In this document: in pieces, positions 48,958-59,234 of the stretch | Layout: each line of letters begins with the position of its first letter | Numbering within the stretch: the first letter of the stretch is position 1 | Assembly: GCF_012933385.1 (NCBI RefSeq) | Contig: NZ_JABBPN010000004.1 | Location: 1 to 64,000 of the forward strand | Source of the DNA: Paenibacillus lemnae | GTDB lineage: Bacteria; Bacillota; Bacilli; Paenibacillales; Paenibacillaceae | Direction of reading: 5' to 3' | Length of the DNA stretch: 64,000 nucleotides | Made by a program: the position numbers and the translations under genes | The notes under the pieces: generated by a model | Told to the model about the DNA's origin: nothing | The model's input: only the letters and a program-made list of their open reading frames with translations | Database searches by the model: none

Positions 48958-49875
48958 TTACTCTACGGGATTACTTTCCGAATTCGGAAGCAATCCGAAA
49001 TACTCCATCAAAAAGCTTCGGAATGCCTGTGCAACCGGCGGAAGCTTATCATCCATACGATGAATCAAACCAATGGAACGAGTAACCTTAGGCTCAGAGA
49101 TACGCACTCTTGCCGGTTGAAGAGGATTCGTCTGAAAGAGCGCCATTTCGGGCAGCAGACTGACTCCCATACCCGCAGCTACCAACCCGCGAATTGTATC
49201 TGTTTCTTCACCTTCAAAAGCGATCTTAGGCGTAAATCCGGCCTCTAGACAAGCATGCCATACAATCGGGCGCAGAGAATACCCTTTGCTGAACAATATA
49301 AACCGCTCATCCTTAAGCTGCTCCAGCTTGATTTCCTCTTCTTCAGCCAATGGATGATTCGGCGGCAAAATGGCGAACAGCTCCTCCGTCAGCATGACAT
49401 CTCCCTGGATATGATCATGCCGATCCGGAAAAGGCGAAACAAAGGCGAGATCACACTCTGCCGCAATGACATCTCGAATCAAAGTTGGATACATCCCCTG
49501 TTTAAATCTGAATTTAACATTCGGGTACTTTTTGCGGAACTCCGCCACAATGGTGGGAATCAGATGAATACCCAGGCTGTGTGGAAATCCGATCCGGATC
49601 TCTCCCTGTTCGGGATCCAGAAACTCATGAATCTCCGCAACGGCCCGGTCAAGATCCTTCATAATGCCTTCTACTCGTTTACAAAAGAGCTGGCCAACAG
49701 GGGTAAGCTGAAGGTTTCTCCCCTTTTGCATAAACAGGTTGACACCCAATTCTTCCTCCAACTGATGAATCTGCCGGCTGACTGCGGACTGGGCCACATG
49801 CAGCTCCTCTGCCGCCTGAGTGACGTGTTCCTTCTGCGCAACCTTGACAAAGTATTGCAACTGTCTTAATTCCAC
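48958..49875 (-). CDS. LysR-family regulator, GltC-like
   Basis: A 305-aa LysR protein. The winged HTH reads ELRQLQYFVKVAQKEHVTQAAEELHVAQSAVSRQIHQLEEELGV. The effector domain contains EIRIGFPHSLGIHLIPTIVAEFRKKYP and VAAGMGVSLLPE. Along its length it is closer to GltC, activator of glutamate synthase, than to other LysR proteins I know, but no gltAB genes are present here. A GTG at 49875 behind GGAGCG is taken as start; an ATG eight codons earlier is possible. Confidence 0.83.
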   Translation of the reverse strand: MELRQLQYFVKVAQKEHVTQAAEELHVAQSAVSRQIHQLEEELGVNLFMQKGRNLQLTPVGQLFCKRVEGIMKDLDRAVAEIHEFLDPEQGEIRIGFPHSLGIHLIPTIVAEFRKKYPNVKFRFKQGMYPTLIRDVIAAECDLAFVSPFPDRHDHIQGDVMLTEELFAILPPNHPLAEEEEIKLEQLKDERFILFSKGYSLRPIVWHACLEAGFTPKIAFEGEETDTIRGLVAAGMGVSLLPEMALFQTNPLQPARVRISEPKVTRSIGLIHRMDDKLPPVAQAFRSFLMEYFGLLPNSESNPVE

Positions 49876-49944
49876 GCTTATATTCGCTCCATTCTGCATT
49901 CCAATAACCTATGCTTAATTACTGATGTGTATCCTATCGTTTCA

Positions 49945-50565
49945 TTACATTCTAGAACTCTTAAACAAACGTACCATCAGACCGTAAATGAAAAATCCGC
50001 CGATGGCTCCGCCAAGGTGGGCCATCCATCCGATCGATGGTAGAAATGAGAACACAGCACCCATAATCAGCAGGGTGTACAGCATCTTCCGGGAAGCTTC
50101 ATCCATTTTATCTCTTTGTAACATTGCGATATACAGCAGACCGCCATACACTCCGTAAATGGCTCCTGAAGCACCAACAAGCCAATGCGGAATGCTTGAT
50201 GATTGCGCATAGTACGACACACTGAGCACGTTCCCCAGCAATCCACTCCCCAGATAAAGTACTAAGTACCTGAAGCTGCCCATAATCCGCTCCAGCGGAG
50301 GTGTAAGGACGAGCAGAGCGAAGCTGTTAAAGAACAAATGCTCAAAACCGTTATGAAGAAACATCGAGGCAAAATAACGCCAGCCGTCGCTCTTATACGG
50401 ATCCAAGCTATAAAGGGCTCCATACCTCAACATCGTTTCAACGTTCGTTGAACCCCCGTCAAAGCTCACAATCAAAAACAATACAAAGTTCGCCAGCAGC
50501 AGCAAAGATGTTGCCGGGTAAAACCGCAGATAGCTTTTCCAATTTTCATAACGTACAAATATCAT
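49945..50565 (-). CDS. Rhomboid family intramembrane serine protease
   Basis: A 206-aa membrane protease with six helices. FLHNGFEHLFFNSFALL is the loop/helix region with oxyanion Asn/His, GASGAIYGVYGGLL the catalytic Ser and MAHLGGAIGGF the catalytic His. It cleaves membrane proteins within the bilayer. The start is the ATG behind AAGGAGGGTGTC, the longer upstream frame overlaps the divergent tpx promoter. Confidence 0.9.
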   Translation of the reverse strand: MIFVRYENWKSYLRFYPATSLLLLANFVLFLIVSFDGGSTNVETMLRYGALYSLDPYKSDGWRYFASMFLHNGFEHLFFNSFALLVLTPPLERIMGSFRYLVLYLGSGLLGNVLSVSYYAQSSSIPHWLVGASGAIYGVYGGLLYIAMLQRDKMDEASRKMLYTLLIMGAVFSFLPSIGWMAHLGGAIGGFFIYGLMVRLFKSSRM

Positions 50566-50684
50566 GACACCCTCCTTACAATATCGCAGCTGCAGATCGC
50601 GGGTGGACATCCTCAATTTAAAAAGATTATAATGTACCATGAAACCAATCACCAAACTAAGATATTCCAAGGAGGAGATTACAC

Positions 50685-51203
50685 ATGGCTCAAGAACGTA
50701 CTGAAGCCGCAACATTTAAAGGCAACCCTATCACTCTGATCGGACCCCAGCTCCAAACCGGAGACAGTGCACCAGACTTTACTGTCAGCAAGAACCTGCT
50801 GGAAGAAGTCAGCCTGAAGGATTATGCCGGCAAAATCAAACTCATCAGCGTCGTTCCATCCCTGGATACCGGTGTGTGCGATGCACAAACTCGTCGCTTC
50901 AATCAAGAAGCAGCTGGTCTTGGTGAAGATGTCGTCATCCTTACGATCAGTGTAGACCTTCCATTCGCTCAAGCCCGCTGGTGCGGCGCAGCAGGTGTGG
51001 ATCAAGTCGTGACGCTTTCTGATTACAAAACCCGCTCGTTCGGTGAAGCTTATGGCGTACTGATCAAGGAATTCCAGCTTGATATGCGCTCTATTTTTGT
51101 GATTGATCAAAACGATAAGATCGCTTATGTCGAATATCTTTCGGAAATGACCGAACACCCGAACTATGAAGCTGCGATCGAGGCAGTTAAAGCGCTTCGT
51201 TAA
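50685..51203 (+). CDS. tpx: Thiol peroxidase (atypical 2-Cys peroxiredoxin)
   Basis: A 172-aa peroxiredoxin. The peroxidatic Cys is in [19 protein letters not shown] and the resolving Cys in ARWCGAAG, the Tpx spacing. It reduces hydrogen and alkyl peroxides with thioredoxin. ATG follows AAGGAGGAGATTACAC. Divergent from the rhomboid gene; terminator behind. Confidence 0.95.
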   Translation: MAQERTEAATFKGNPITLIGPQLQTGDSAPDFTVSKNLLEEVSLKDYAGKIKLISVVPSLDTGVCDAQTRRFNQEAAGLGEDVVILTISVDLPFAQARWCGAAGVDQVVTLSDYKTRSFGEAYGVLIKEFQLDMRSIFVIDQNDKIAYVEYLSEMTEHPNYEAAIEAVKALR

Positions 51204-51237
51204 TCATTTCCGCTCAGCTACATATCTCATCACAGTT

Positions 51238-51270
51238 GTAAAAGCGGGAGATCATATCTCCCGCTTTTAC
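51238..51270. terminator. Bidirectional terminator after tpx
   Basis: GTAAAAGCGGGAGAT and its complement ATCTCCCGCTTTTAC nearly touch, with T tracts on both strands. Confidence 0.85.
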
Positions 51271-51277
51271 TTGTTCA

Positions 51278-51670
51278 TCAGGCGTCGGTTCTATGCTTGG
51301 AAAGCTTTTTATCGAGAATGGCGAATAAATGCAGGATCACCCGGTAATTGGCGCCCAAGTCACCCAGTGAACCTCGGGATGCAGAGTACATATCCACCGC
51401 GGAACGCACCGGATTGATTCCAAGGACCGATACTGTAATGTCCAGTGTCCGTCCAAGCGAGGTTTTCTTCTCCAGAATAATTTCCCCCACAGAGGGTACC
51501 TCATGCAGTACTTTATAACCCGGAATTTTTTTTAGAGTTGAGGATACTTCTTCGAAGCATTTTTCTTTAGAAAGGTTATAATATCTCGTTTTTAGTTTCG
51601 GGTCTTTAGCACGGTCGCTTGTGCCGTCATAACTGCGCACGATACCCGTTAGAACTCGTTTGAATGACAA
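51278..51670 (-). CDS. Conserved-type protein of unknown function
   Basis: A 130-aa cytosolic protein with LKTRYYNLSKEKCFEEVSSTLKKIPGYKVLHEVPSVGEIILEKKT and SAVDMYSASRGSLGDLGANYRVI. The order of elements recalls the DUF1499 type, but I am not certain. TTG at 51670 follows AAGGAGGAA at six bases; the longer frame from a GTG lacks a site. Followed by the tpx terminator from the other side. Confidence 0.6.
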   Translation of the reverse strand: MSFKRVLTGIVRSYDGTSDRAKDPKLKTRYYNLSKEKCFEEVSSTLKKIPGYKVLHEVPSVGEIILEKKTSLGRTLDITVSVLGINPVRSAVDMYSASRGSLGDLGANYRVILHLFAILDKKLSKHRTDA

Positions 51671-51789
51671 AGACCGTTCCTCCTTTATAAATGACCGTTC
51701 CCTTTTCACTATCTAGTTTAACATTGTTTAGCTTTCCAGCAAACCTTTATTGCTATGTTAACAGCGCTCTTTTATGAGATTGTGAGAAA

Positions 51790-52040
51790 CAGTAAAAAGC
51801 GCCCCTTACCCTCGATTAAATCGAAGAAAGAGACGCCTGAAACATAAGTATGAAAAGCTCCCGCCTATGCCGTCCGGTAACATTGTCTTCGAACCTGCAT
51901 TAGCAGGTGGGTGATCGCAAAACCGCTTTTGAATTCCCCTTGTCATATAGACAGGGCTTTTCAGCTGCGATTCGATGTTGATCTCCCAAGACATCGTCAT
52001 TGGTTCAAAACAACGTAAATACCGAAACGTACATCGCAGG
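51790..52040 (-). ncRNA. Candidate structured non-coding RNA
   Basis: A gene-free stretch that reads, on the minus strand, as a series of hairpins: CCCTGTCTATATGACAAGGG, a long-range pair AATCGCAG/TTTTGCGAT, ACCTGCTAATGCAGGT, and at the end GGCGTCTCTT...AAGGGGCGC followed by TTTTT, an intrinsic terminator at 51797-51836. Size and shape would fit a free-standing regulatory RNA of about 200-230 nt; 6S RNA is one possibility. I could not match it to a known family. Confidence 0.45.
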
Positions 52041-52080
52041 ATGTAAAATTATTATAGGGCTTTTTATCGAAAAAGTAAAC

Positions 52081-52893
52081 CTATGATTTACGGGATTTAT
52101 TGCCGTCCTCATCCGATTTTACATGATCCATACTCTCCAGGATCGCTTGTTCGGCTGATTCCTCTTCTTCCATCTGTTTCATACGCTCTGCCTGTTCCTG
52201 CATTTTCAAGTACGTACCGTAGAAATTGAAAAATGCAAACAGCGCCATGAGGCAGAACAGAAAGAAAACGAACAGCACTGGCATTTTCGTTCCGACAAAT
52301 ACCAAGACAGCGCTTCCGGCGAGTGTTGAAAATACACGGAAAGGCCGAATCAATGTCAGTAGAACCGCATTTTTCAACAGCTGCCGGGTCTTCATCTCAT
52401 AATGAACCGCCATTGAGAAAAAGTTAAACATCGAAACAAACAAGACAAGCAGCAGTACGAGCATAACAATGCCTACAATTTGAAACCCGTCACCCATCTG
52501 GGTCATGTAGACCGTATAATCAACATACATGATGACAAACAACAGCGTGTACACAAAACCGCCAATCATAGCTTGCTTGTAATTCTCTCTGTACCCTCTA
52601 AAGAACGTTTTGAAGACCGGAACATCCGGATCTCCCATGACCCACTTACGTACCACAGTAAACATGGCCGCTGTAGCCGGAAACAATACAAACGGCGCCA
52701 AAATACCCATAATCCAGTTGGCCAGGATCTGCTCATTGACAGCATCAGGAACCTGTACCATCATCAAAAATTTAGTCACCAGAAAGAATAAAAATGGTAA
52801 AGAACACAGCACCCACAATATATTCGTAAATGCGATGCGGGTAATCCATTCAGTTAACTTGTATAAGCCACCCATGGCTCCTTTCATTTCCAA
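52081..52893 (-). CDS. DUF624/YesL-like membrane protein
   Basis: A 270-aa protein with six hydrophobic helices and the DUF624 opening KLTEWITRIAFTNILWVLCSLPFLF, then FPATAAMFTVVRKWVMGDPDVPVFKTFFRGYRENYKQA. The C-terminus is an acidic coiled tail. In many Firmicutes such proteins accompany ABC sugar importers; none is here. TTG at 52893 lies eight bases after GAGGAGG and is preferred to the ATG 21 bases further upstream. Confidence 0.8.
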   Translation of the reverse strand: MEMKGAMGGLYKLTEWITRIAFTNILWVLCSLPFLFFLVTKFLMMVQVPDAVNEQILANWIMGILAPFVLFPATAAMFTVVRKWVMGDPDVPVFKTFFRGYRENYKQAMIGGFVYTLLFVIMYVDYTVYMTQMGDGFQIVGIVMLVLLLVLFVSMFNFFSMAVHYEMKTRQLLKNAVLLTLIRPFRVFSTLAGSAVLVFVGTKMPVLFVFFLFCLMALFAFFNFYGTYLKMQEQAERMKQMEEEESAEQAILESMDHVKSDEDGNKSRKS

Positions 52894-53072
52894 AACAATT
52901 TCCTCCTCACTCATCTCATGCCTGTATCTACTAATATACCTTATTTGGTACTCCGGTGACCAGAGCCTAAATTAAAGCTTACCGGGCTTTTATCCAATCT
53001 TGAGAATATCAGACGACATATGATAAAACTGTAAACCACAACTAAACCTCTAACAAAAGGAGTTGAACCTTC

Positions 53073-53174
53073 ATGTCCTGTGTATCTGGCGGCTACGCTT
53101 ACGGTTCTACTGTGGGTATGATTTTGGTCCTCTTTATTCTTCTCGTTATAATCACCCGTGCCTTCTACATCTAA
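53073..53174 (+). CDS. YjcZ-family sporulation mini-protein
   Basis: A 33-aa protein, MSCVSGGYAYGSTVGMILV then a hydrophobic helix ending ITRAFYI. The Gly/Tyr-rich head and single helix are the YjcZ pattern, small proteins found in spores of Bacillales. ATG behind AAAAGGAG. It ends just before a strong bidirectional terminator. Confidence 0.8.
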   Translation: MSCVSGGYAYGSTVGMILVLFILLVIITRAFYI

Positions 53175-53184
53175 GTAATCCAGA

Positions 53185-53233
53185 CAAAAAAAGACGGAGC
53201 CGAACGCCGATAGGCGGGGGCTCCGTCTTTTTA
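53185..53233. terminator. Bidirectional terminator
   Basis: AAAAAAAGACGGAGCC...GGCTCCGTCTTTTTAT between the YjcZ and cshA genes. Confidence 0.92.
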
Positions 53234-53250
53234 TAACTCACGCAGTAGTA

Positions 53251-54873
53251 TTAGCCGTTAAATGAATCGTCACTGCTGCGGCTTGGTCTGCGGTCACTGC
53301 TGCTGTTGTTGTACGTACGCGGTTTGCGATCGCCTGATCCGCTGCGGTCACGGTTGTATCCGCCGCTGTCACGGTTGGAGCTGCCTCCATCACGGCTGTA
53401 TCCGCCCTTGGAGTACCCGCCGCTACGATTGCCGCCTTGACCTTGACGGTCACGGTTGTACCCGCCGCTTTGGCTGCGTCCACCATAGCCGCCGCTAGGT
53501 TTGCGTCCGTTGCTGCGGATGTCCGGCTTCCGGCGCTTCACGCGGATTGGATCTTCCGGCGTAAGATGCACGTCAGCTTCTTTCTTATCGTCTCCAGTCA
53601 ACAATTTCATCGCGGCAGCCAGAAGCTGTACGGAATCATATTGTTCCAGAAGCTGGATAGCCAAACCTTTGTACTCGTTCAGTTCTCCATTCTCCACCAT
53701 TTCAAGTACGCGCTCAGCCGTTACACGCTGCTTGCCTTCAATGGCTTCTGCCATCGTTGGAAGCGGCTTGCGCGGGATGCGATGACGCGTTACACGCTCG
53801 ATAAAGTGAAGGTGATCCATCTCACGAGGAGTTACGAAAGACCATGCTGTTCCTTCTTTACCGGCACGACCTGTACGGCCGATACGGTGTACATAACTTT
53901 CCGGATCCTGTGGAAGGTCAAAGTTTACAACATGAGATACGCCCGATACGTCCAGACCACGGGCTGCAACGTCAGTAGCAACCAGGACATCAATGCTGCC
54001 ATCACGGAATTTGCGCATAACGGTATCACGCTGATGCTGTGACAGGTCACCATGAAGGCCGTCAGCGGAATATCCGCGTTTCTGCAGGGCTTCTGCCAGC
54101 TCATCTACACGGCGCTTTGTGCGTCCGAATACGATGGCCAGATCTGGAGATTCCATGTCAATCAGGCGGCTCAGAGCTTCAAACTTCTGGCGCTCCGGCA
54201 CTTCAATGTAAGCCTGGTCGATCAGAGGTGCACTTACGTGCTTAGGAATAACCGAAACATGTTCCGGCTCTTTAAGGAATTGTTGAGCAAGCTTATGAAT
54301 GTTAGGAGGCATTGTGGCAGAGAACAGCATGGTTTGACGCTGCTCCGGAACCAGCTTCAGGATGGACTGAATGTCATCCATGAAGCCCATATCCAGCATT
54401 TCATCTGCTTCATCCAGCACGACAGTCTGTACATCATCAAGACGAATGGTTTTACGGTTGATGTGGTCAAGAAGTCGGCCTGGTGTACCGATAATAATCT
54501 GAGGCTTCTTCTTCAAAGCGCGGATCTGACGGCCAATATCCTGTCCACCGTAGATCGGCAGACTGCGGATTCCCTTGAAACGGGACAACTTCCCGATTTC
54601 TTCAGCAACCTGAATAGCCAGCTCGCGGGTTGGTGTCATAACCAGTGCTACGATGCGTTCTTCCTCACGAGGAATTTTGGAGATCAGCGGCAGGCCGAAA
54701 GCTGCAGTTTTACCTGTACCTGTCTGCGCTTGTCCAATCATATCCTTACCAGCTATTGCGATCGGAATTGCTTGAGACTGAATCGGAGTGGCTTCTTCAA
54801 AGCCAAGCTCGGTGATTGCCTGAAGCACTCGTGGCTCCAGACCAAAATCTGTAAATGTTTTCAATAGGTTCAT
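53251..54873 (-). CDS. cshA: DEAD-box RNA helicase, CshA type
   Basis: A 540-aa ATP-dependent RNA helicase. Q motif and GFEEATPIQ, motif [13 protein letters not shown] box (VLDEADEM), SAT (FSATMP), motif [11 protein letters not shown] and [10 protein letters not shown]. After residue 420 comes a dimerisation and RNA-binding tail ending in a Gly/Arg/Ser/Tyr-rich low-complexity region of about 80 residues ([12 protein letters not shown] and similar). It acts in RNA decay and ribosome assembly. AAGGAG is only one base from the ATG at 54873, so the TTG three codons later may be the true start. Confidence 0.93.
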   Translation of the reverse strand: MNLLKTFTDFGLEPRVLQAITELGFEEATPIQSQAIPIAIAGKDMIGQAQTGTGKTAAFGLPLISKIPREEERIVALVMTPTRELAIQVAEEIGKLSRFKGIRSLPIYGGQDIGRQIRALKKKPQIIIGTPGRLLDHINRKTIRLDDVQTVVLDEADEMLDMGFMDDIQSILKLVPEQRQTMLFSATMPPNIHKLAQQFLKEPEHVSVIPKHVSAPLIDQAYIEVPERQKFEALSRLIDMESPDLAIVFGRTKRRVDELAEALQKRGYSADGLHGDLSQHQRDTVMRKFRDGSIDVLVATDVAARGLDVSGVSHVVNFDLPQDPESYVHRIGRTGRAGKEGTAWSFVTPREMDHLHFIERVTRHRIPRKPLPTMAEAIEGKQRVTAERVLEMVENGELNEYKGLAIQLLEQYDSVQLLAAAMKLLTGDDKKEADVHLTPEDPIRVKRRKPDIRSNGRKPSGGYGGRSQSGGYNRDRQGQGGNRSGGYSKGGYSRDGGSSNRDSGGYNRDRSGSGDRKPRTYNNSSSDRRPSRSSDDSFNG

Positions 54874-55148
54874 ACTCCTTCTATCTAGTGGACATCCCAC
54901 ATTCTTCTCTGTATTCTTAAGTAGCGGTGACGTTTATAGGCTTTCCCGGCCTGCAGGATTTTCTGCATGAGGGTGGACCGTTAATTATTGTTGCCGAAGT
55001 CCAAGGTCGGCTAATGTATAATCATCCTGTTTAGCTTGCAAAGTTATCATTGTAACGAACTACTCAAGAATATCCAATACATTATATCACACATGCATTA
55101 AGGAATACCAGCAGGCACCTTTAAGTCATACTAATAACCGAGGTGAAA

Positions 55149-55973
55149 ATGGTGTTAAAAGTCATCTGGAGATCCATTGCCATAATCATTGGAGCCATTG
55201 TCATCGCCTGCGGCTTCAATCTGTTTCTGATCCCCCATCACCTGCTTAGCGGCGGTGTATCCGGGGTTGCCATGTTAATCGGCTATTTTTCTCCGTTCAA
55301 CATCAGCGTCATGTATTTTGTTATCAATATCCCGATTCTGGTTGCCGGATGGATCAAGCTGGGGCGGCGGTTTGTCGGTTACAGTATGCTGTCCGTCATT
55401 GTTGTAACCATCCTGCTTGAATATATACCTGTAGAGGCAGTCGCATCCGACATGCTGCTGTCGTCGGTTTTCGGAGGATTGCTGGTCGGGTTTGGAGGTG
55501 GACTATCCTTCCGCGTAGGAGGATCTACAGGAGGATTCGATGTCATTGGCTCCATTGTAACCCGTCATCGTGATTTCCCGGTCGGTACCGTGCTCGTCGC
55601 CATGAATACAGTGGTCATTCTCGCGGTCGCTTATCTGGAAAACGACTGGAACCTGGCACTCGCCTCCATGCTCTCTATGTATGTCACCGGTCGTGTCATC
55701 GATTTCGTTCACATTAATCATATCAAGGTCACTGTTTTTATAGTGACAGACCGGACGGAAGAGCTGCTTGCCAAACTGCTCATAAGACCCCGCGGTGTCA
55801 CGAGGATTAAAACCCAGGGTGCCTTCAGCCACAAAGAGAAGGATATGCTGATGACTGTAACTACACGTTATGAATTGGCTGAACTGAGGATGATTATTAA
55901 AGAAACCGATCCCCAAGCCTTCGTTAATATTGTAGAAACCGTCGGTGTGATGGGGCAATTCCGCAGAGGCTGA
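55149..55973 (+). CDS. YitT family membrane protein
   Basis: A 274-aa protein with five or six helices (YitT/DUF161: FNLFLIPHHLLSGGVSGVAMLIGYF; GGLLVGFGGGLSFRVGGSTGGFDVI) and a cytoplasmic DUF2179 domain (KVTVFIVTDRTEELLAKLL...). Transport or signalling role unknown. ATG at 55149 sits behind GAGGTG; a GTG two codons earlier is inside that site. Confidence 0.88.
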   Translation: MVLKVIWRSIAIIIGAIVIACGFNLFLIPHHLLSGGVSGVAMLIGYFSPFNISVMYFVINIPILVAGWIKLGRRFVGYSMLSVIVVTILLEYIPVEAVASDMLLSSVFGGLLVGFGGGLSFRVGGSTGGFDVIGSIVTRHRDFPVGTVLVAMNTVVILAVAYLENDWNLALASMLSMYVTGRVIDFVHINHIKVTVFIVTDRTEELLAKLLIRPRGVTRIKTQGAFSHKEKDMLMTVTTRYELAELRMIIKETDPQAFVNIVETVGVMGQFRRG

Positions 55974-56140
55974 TTTTTTTTTATAAAAGGAAAAGACTTT
56001 ATGAATGTGGTATAATATCTGTGCGCGGTTCCTACAATATTGTTAAGCTGCTCCAACAAGCTTCCAGCTCCACTTGCTTTTCCGTTTTACTGCGAACGTC
56101 CTGCCTAGCCTCATCAAAAAGGAAGGAAAGGGTGATTTTT

Positions 56141-56335
56141 GTGGAAATGGAAACGGTGAAACTGTCAGAAATCGTCATGAAATGGTTTCCGGACATGCTG
56201 CCATTCTTCAGGCAAAACGAGCTCAATTTCAAAATCGTCCTTCGGGACGGGCTCAGTATACTTGAAGAAGATGATGCTATGGAGATCATTCAGTACAGTA
56301 TTTGTGAAAATCAGAACCAAGCACTTCTTCATTAA
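56141..56335 (+). CDS. Small protein of unknown function
   Basis: A 64-aa acidic protein from a GTG at 56141 (GAAAGGGTG upstream), MEMETVKLSEIVMKWFPDML and so on. It is mostly helical and has no motif I recognise. A good terminator follows. The upstream part of the open frame (from 56021) reads unlike protein and has no start site. Confidence 0.5.
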   Translation: MEMETVKLSEIVMKWFPDMLPFFRQNELNFKIVLRDGLSILEEDDAMEIIQYSICENQNQALLH

Positions 56336-56371
56336 AATCTTTACCGGAATCCACCCGGATCCGGAGCACGC

Positions 56372-56411
56372 CGTGCCGTTCTCTCCACTGGGGAGAACGG
56401 CACTTTTATTT
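56372..56411 (+). terminator. Terminator
   Basis: GTGCCGTTCTC...GAGAACGGCAC followed by TTTTATTTT. Confidence 0.88.
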
Positions 56412-56615
56412 TCTATAATCTGTTTTAATATCCATGTTTTACTTGAAAGGCGTTTGAATGACTTACGTTTCGTTTAAAAAGACTAGGTATCATGCGATCA
56501 CTTTGTTGGATGACAGTTCAGTTGTTAATTGTAACCATCCTGTTCTTTTTGTCGTCCAAGGTTTCGTTATAATACATTTATCATGTGTGCGAAAACACAA
56601 GGGAGAGAGGTCATT

Positions 56616-57761
56616 ATGAACATCATCTTGGCATTACTAATCTGGACATCTGGAGGCATGGGCCTTTACGCCCAGCCCAATGGTGAAGTCACAAGCGTAC
56701 TGCACACTTCTGTCAGTACAGTAACTAGCTCCGAGACAAATGTGGTGAAAGCGGATCCTCAGAAAGACGAAGCACCGGTAGTCAAAGGAATTTATGTTAC
56801 AGCTTACAGCGCCGGAGGATCACGTATGGATGAGCTTGTAAAGCTTATGAATGATACAGAGCTGAACGCGATGGTCATCGACGTAAAAGACGATGAAGGA
56901 TACATAACGTATAAAACAGACAATCCCAAGCTGCAGGAGCTGGGCAAGCCCCAGCCGTTTATCCGGGATATAAACCAACTGATGAAACGGCTGGATAAGC
57001 ATGAGATTTATCCGATAGCCCGTGTCGTTGTGTTTAAGGATACGATCCTGGCCAAGAAAAAGCCGGAGTTGTCTTTTGTTAAGAGTGACGGCTCTGTCTG
57101 GGCGAATGGCAGCGGAGACATGTTTGTTAACCCGTATCAGAAGGAAGTATGGGATTACAATATCGAGATCGCCAAAGAAGCAGCCAAACTGGGCTTCAAG
57201 GAGATCCAGTTTGACTATGTCCGTTTTCCGGAAGGCTTCGAAAAACGGGCTGATTCTCTTAAATATACGAAGGACGACCGTTCCCGGGTAGACATCGTTG
57301 CCGAATTTGTAAAATATGCGCGCAAGGAACTGGAGCCTCTGGGCATCCGCGTGTCGGTGGATATTTTCGGATATGCCGCTTCCGTTCCGGCTGCAGAGGG
57401 GATCGGCCAGGATTTTGTGAAAATTTCCAAGCATGTGGATGTGATCAGCCCTATGGTATATCCAAGCCATTACACCACAGGATGGTTTGGTTCCAAAGTA
57501 CCTGATAAAGCCCCTTACCAGACCATCAAAGGCTCTATGGAAGACACACATAAAAAACTGGATCCACTAGGCTCTTACAAACCGATTATCCGTCCCTGGA
57601 TTCAGGACTTCACGGCAAGCTGGCTCGGCAGCGGCAATTACGCCAAATACGGCAAAAAAGAAGTTGAAGAGCAGATTCGTGCACTTAAAGAAATGGATGT
57701 CCATGAATATTTGCTCTGGAATGCCTCTAACCGTTACACTAAAGGAGTACAGTATAAGTAA
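56616..57761 (+). CDS. Putative glycoside hydrolase (DUF4015)
   Basis: A 381-aa exported protein: signal peptide, a Thr/Val/Ser-rich linker, then a TIM-barrel domain of the DUF4015 family: VKGIYVTAYSAGG, AMVIDVKDDEGYITY, IARVVVFKD, FKEIQFDYVRFPEG, VSVDIFGYAAS and VISPMVYPSHYTTGWFG. FDYVRFPEG holds the likely catalytic acid. Substrate is a cell-wall or extracellular glycan by inference. ATG follows GAGAGAGG. Confidence 0.85.
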   Translation: MNIILALLIWTSGGMGLYAQPNGEVTSVLHTSVSTVTSSETNVVKADPQKDEAPVVKGIYVTAYSAGGSRMDELVKLMNDTELNAMVIDVKDDEGYITYKTDNPKLQELGKPQPFIRDINQLMKRLDKHEIYPIARVVVFKDTILAKKKPELSFVKSDGSVWANGSGDMFVNPYQKEVWDYNIEIAKEAAKLGFKEIQFDYVRFPEGFEKRADSLKYTKDDRSRVDIVAEFVKYARKELEPLGIRVSVDIFGYAASVPAAEGIGQDFVKISKHVDVISPMVYPSHYTTGWFGSKVPDKAPYQTIKGSMEDTHKKLDPLGSYKPIIRPWIQDFTASWLGSGNYAKYGKKEVEEQIRALKEMDVHEYLLWNASNRYTKGVQYK

Positions 57762-57840
57762 GCCGCTATCATGCATACTTAACATGAAGGCCCGGCCAAA
57801 GCAGCCGGGTCTTCAATTTGACAGAAAAGGCCTGTAAAAA

Positions 57841-59208
57841 ATGAATCCAACACATACTTATGCGCAAAAATTCAAGCAGTTCCTCGTGATACTGCTCCCC
57901 ATCCTGATCACGCAGCTGGCATTGTCAGCCATGTCCTTCTTTGATTCCAACATGTCGGGTAAATTCAGCTCTGCACACCTTGCCGGTGTCGCTATTGCCA
58001 CAAGCCTCTGGATTCCGGTTCAGACTGGACTCAGCGGAATTCTGATGGCGGTCACCCCCATTGTCTCCCAACTGATGGGCGCCCGGCAGGAACAGAAAGT
58101 GACATTTCACGTCGTTCAGGCTGTCTGGTTTTCAATTGTGCTAGCTCTCGGCGTGCTCATTCTCGGATTTGTGAGCGTCCCGCTCATTTTAAACAGCATG
58201 AGTCTGGAACCCACAGTCCGTAACGTAGCTCAAGGATATTTGCTGTCTATTTCTGCAGGTATTGTTCCATTATTTGCTTATACTGTTCTACGCAGCTTTA
58301 TTGATGCTCTGGGACAAACCCGAATATCGATGGCTGTTACGTTGATCTCCCTGCCGGTCAATGTTGCACTTAATGCCTTATTCATTTATGGTTTGGGCAG
58401 TTTCCCCAAACTCGGTGGAATCGGTGCAGGTGTGGCATCTGCCATTACGTATTGGGTTGTTTTTCTGATCACATTATTTATCATTCACTTTGTGCACCCT
58501 TTCTCGGACTTTCAGCTGCTTCGGCAGCTGCGAGGCATATCCATGGGTGCCTGGAAGGAATTGTCGAAGATCGGAATACCGATCGGGTTTTCCATCTTTT
58601 TTGAAACGGCGGTGTTTGCTGCCGTAACCTTGTTGATGAGCAGCTATGATACCACCACAATTGCTGCTCATCAGGCAGCCCTGAACTTTGCTACGACCCT
58701 GTATATGCTGCCGCTGAGCATTTGCATGAGCCTCACGATTATCATCGGATATGAAGCCGGTTCTAGCCGAATGAAAGACGCCAGAGCTTACGCCAAGCTG
58801 GGCATCAGTTTTGCTGTACTGCTCTCACTCATAACAGCCGTCATTCTGCTGATGGCAGGAAAACAAGTGGCTGGTTTATATTCCAATGAACCTGTCGTTG
58901 TAGAACTGACCTCTCATTTCCTTATATTTGCTATATTTTTTCAAATTTCAGATGCGATCGCAACACCGACTCAAGGTGCGCTTCGCGGTTATAAGGATGT
59001 CAATGTCGCTTTTATGCTGGCCTTCCTCTCCTATTGGGTGATCGGTCTGCCTGTCGGATATATACTTGCTGTGTTCACAGCTTGGGGAGCTTTTGGATAC
59101 TGGATCGGCCTGATTACCGGTTTAGCTGTTGGTGCACTGCTGCTGATGCTGAGACTTCTCAAAGTTCAGCGAAAATATGCGGCAGCGGAACATATGAAGT
59201 TGTCCTAG
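57841..59208 (+). CDS. MATE family efflux transporter
   Basis: A 455-aa protein with twelve helices in two pseudo-repeats; FDSNMSGKFSSAHLAGVAIATSLWIPVQ and GIPIGFSIFFETAVFAAVTLLMSSYDTTTIAAHQAALN are the paired NorM-type signatures. It exports cationic drugs or metabolites using Na+ or H+. It begins ATG after AAAAGG, about 80 bp behind the previous gene. Confidence 0.9.
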   Translation: MNPTHTYAQKFKQFLVILLPILITQLALSAMSFFDSNMSGKFSSAHLAGVAIATSLWIPVQTGLSGILMAVTPIVSQLMGARQEQKVTFHVVQAVWFSIVLALGVLILGFVSVPLILNSMSLEPTVRNVAQGYLLSISAGIVPLFAYTVLRSFIDALGQTRISMAVTLISLPVNVALNALFIYGLGSFPKLGGIGAGVASAITYWVVFLITLFIIHFVHPFSDFQLLRQLRGISMGAWKELSKIGIPIGFSIFFETAVFAAVTLLMSSYDTTTIAAHQAALNFATTLYMLPLSICMSLTIIIGYEAGSSRMKDARAYAKLGISFAVLLSLITAVILLMAGKQVAGLYSNEPVVVELTSHFLIFAIFFQISDAIATPTQGALRGYKDVNVAFMLAFLSYWVIGLPVGYILAVFTAWGAFGYWIGLITGLAVGALLLMLRLLKVQRKYAAAEHMKLS

Positions 59209-59234
59209 ATCAAAATCAACGATACTTGGCAAGT

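Noticed and set aside
53238..53486. Ala/Val/Thr-rich frame on the minus strand near the cshA end
   Set aside because: It is an out-of-frame reading of the Gly/Arg/Ser-rich tail of the helicase gene.
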